Assembly (NCBI RefSeq): GCF_038051985.1
Contig: NZ_CP150291.1
Coordinates: 3,348,001-3,412,000 of the forward strand
Source: Solibacillus sp. FSL H8-0523
GTDB lineage: Bacteria > Bacillota > Bacilli > Bacillales_A > Planococcaceae
Direction: 5' to 3'
DNA: 64,000 nucleotides
Position numbers and translations under genes: made by a program. Position 1 is the first letter of the stretch. The number at the start of each line of letters is the position of its first letter. Shown here one piece after another: positions 62,581 to 64,000 of the stretch. Below the pieces are notes generated by a model, which worked only from the letters and a program-made list of their open reading frames with translations, made no database searches and had not been told where the DNA came from.

Positions 62581-64000
62581 TCATCGCAACTCATCTCCAT
62601 AAGGTACAATCGCCTCATTCAATACACTTAACCACTCACGTTTCATTTCCGGTCCGTACTTCAATGGCTTTGCATCTGGATTTACGGCTTTGTACTTATC
62701 GAATTGTTTGCTATCAAGAATCCCCCTGATATTCGGAATGGAGTCTGATCCAGCCATGTATTGAATTGCGGACAAATGCAGTTCACTTTCTTTCACAAAC
62801 CAAGTTTTAGATAGCTTTTCAATCGTGTTGTCATAGGCATTCGTAAAATAGCGTCTCTTTACAGTCAGAATATCCTCATCTGTGTCTACTTTCCCCGCAT
62901 CAATATCGTTTAAAATAGCATCATATACAACTTTTACGACTGCTGGTTTATTCAATTTTTGAAGTGCTTTTGCAATCTCTTCCCGGATATCCTGATTATT
63001 GGCTGAGTACGTATCTAACAGTCGGTCAATATAAGTGGCATCAATATCATAGATCTTAATCGCATTTTCACCATAGAATTCAATGTCTGAGAAATCATGA
63101 ACTGTTCCATCTTCGCCTCCCTCATCTACTAATGACCCCTTAACGGTGTTGTATACGCCGATATATTCTTCTAGCGTTTTCACTTGCTCTTGAAGTGCTT
63201 TTGACGTCTCCATATTATCGTTGTAATCATCATACGTCACTAGAGCTTCATATGCATTGTTTAGTTCCTGGAATGCTTTCACAAATTCAATTCGCGTTTC
63301 CAGGGGTGAATGCTCATTGATGTCGTTTGGATTTGGAACGACTGTCGTTAACGTCTTATGGCCCTTTTTGAAGCGTTTTTTCGAATCATCGTAAGATGCA
63401 TATACGAGTGTAGTTACCTCTTGTTCTTGTGAATATAACTTCGTAGCGTCCTCTACATGCTTTTCCATTGTCGAAGGTTTTCGAAATGTTACAATCAATC
63501 CTTTTGTCTTTCCTGGGTAGGTACGATTGGTGCGTGAAAAGGCTTGTATCAAGTTTGCGTAACTCAAATTACGATCCACAAATAACGTTTGAATGGTCGG
63601 TGCATCGAATCCCGTCAATAGGCGGTCTACAACAATCACTAAGTCAATGTGTTTCCCAAACGCTTTGAACTCTGCCTTCTTACGAGCTAAACGGTTGTTT
63701 ATATCACCATTGTATCGTTCAATATCTTCTATCGACCAAGCTGTATGATAATAATCATTGTAATCCTGAATAACGGCTTTCATTTCATCTTGCGTTTGTT
63801 TAGAATCCTCTTCGTTTTCTTGCATCGAATAGGTAATCGCAATTCGTGGAAAATCTGGATCTTCAATCGTCCGCCCCGTTCGAATTGGATGTCCTGCAAA
63901 TTCATTAGTCAGCCACTCAGGATCTTTCGTCATGTCCTTGATAGCCTGATAGTAGCGTTTCGCCATATTAATGGAGCTTGTTGTTAAAATGGCCGATTTT
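62581..64000 (-). CDS. hsdR: Type I restriction enzyme R subunit (HsdR), C-terminal part
   Basis: The frame is open through the right edge, so the N-terminal nuclease and first helicase domain lie outside. Visible are the second RecA-like helicase domain (SAILTTSSINMAKRYY, DLVIVVDRLLTGFDAPTIQTL, NLIQAFSRTNRTYPGKT as motifs IV to VI) and the C-terminal helical domain with ETLHLSAIQY-like sequence ESELHLSAIQYMAGSDSIPNI and the end VPYGDELR. HsdR translocates DNA and cuts it when bound to the HsdM2S methyltransferase. hsdM and hsdS are expected beyond the window. Followed on the same strand by two further copies of its C-terminal domain. Confidence 0.92.
   Translation of the reverse strand, partial: KSAILTTSSINMAKRYYQAIKDMTKDPEWLTNEFAGHPIRTGRTIEDPDFPRIAITYSMQENEEDSKQTQDEMKAVIQDYNDYYHTAWSIEDIERYNGDINNRLARKKAEFKAFGKHIDLVIVVDRLLTGFDAPTIQTLFVDRNLSYANLIQAFSRTNRTYPGKTKGLIVTFRKPSTMEKHVEDATKLYSQEQEVTTLVYASYDDSKKRFKKGHKTLTTVVPNPNDINEHSPLETRIEFVKAFQELNNAYEALVTYDDYNDNMETSKALQEQVKTLEEYIGVYNTVKGSLVDEGGEDGTVHDFSDIEFYGENAIKIYDIDATYIDRLLDTYSANNQDIREEIAKALQKLNKPAVVKVVYDAILNDIDAGKVDTDEDILTVKRRYFTNAYDNTIEKLSKTWFVKESELHLSAIQYMAGSDSIPNIRGILDSKQFDKYKAVNPDAKPLKYGPEMKREWLSVLNEAIVPYGDELR

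Noticed and set aside
1-64000. CRISPR arrays, rRNA or intact tRNA genes
   Set aside because: Scanned by eye on both strands; no regularly spaced repeats and no complete tRNA or rRNA-like sequence, only the tmRNA-like fragment at 56175.

Overview
The window looks like a chromosomal piece of a low-GC, spore-forming member of the Bacillales, most likely Planococcaceae/Caryophanaceae near Solibacillus or Lysinibacillus. Evidence: a CotJA-CotJB-CotJC spore-coat operon, an RsbK/RsbM/RsbY-type stress-signalling set, EndoQ (YqxK), YqhV and LURP-one (YxjI-like) proteins, AGGAGG-type ribosome binding sites, frequent TTG/GTG starts, and T-tailed hairpin terminators. The species call is inference from gene content. 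No rRNA or intact tRNA is present.

Layout. 0-10.9 kb: left-edge chemoreceptor, an SDR, a FrnE-like DsbA, decayed MMPL, YceI behind MhqR-like operators, a four-gene ABC importer followed by a PHP relic, and a long coiled-coil DUF2325-like protein. 11.3-28.8 kb: two tandem LysM-NlpC/P60 hydrolases, a solitary trpB, cotJABC, EndoQ, an ATP-grasp gene overlapping a chemoreceptor, a GIY-YIG/DUF2075 NTPase, another chemoreceptor, and two YhgE/DUF3533-type export permeases beside a PadR and a TetR regulator. 29-33.7 kb: an accessory block with a WHH-nuclease toxin-like protein, an ECF sigma/anti-sigma pair and four copies of a 24-bp inverted repeat. 34-43 kb: LysE and MFS exporters, small membrane proteins, an SDR and the arsR-arsB-arsC-flavoprotein operon. 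43-48 kb: a P-type calcium-type ATPase among broken genes (CdaR-like fragment, HepT fragment, frameshifted GNAT, truncated ElaA-like GNAT). 48-52.8 kb: rsbK-rsbM and the convergent rsbY. 53-56.1 kb: a decayed oligopeptide ABC ATPase, a VanX-like dipeptidase, an SDR and an unknown pseudogene.

56.1 kb to the right edge is defence-like and mobile. It starts with a relic resembling the 3' end of tmRNA, a common integration target. Next comes a complete IS21-family element with a 6-bp target duplication that interrupts the end of a small gene. Then, on the minus strand, lies a type I restriction locus: hsdR runs off the right edge, followed by an orphan frameshifted copy of its C-terminal domain, then a 945-residue protein joining an AbiH-like domain, an LRR-like middle and a third copy of that same HsdR C-terminal domain. 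This is the best candidate for an undescribed system: an abortive-infection effector that may dock on the type I methyltransferase core through a borrowed HsdR domain.

Gene decay is a theme. At least eight pseudogenes or relics were recognised by reading broken frames, mostly at operon ends or between convergent units.
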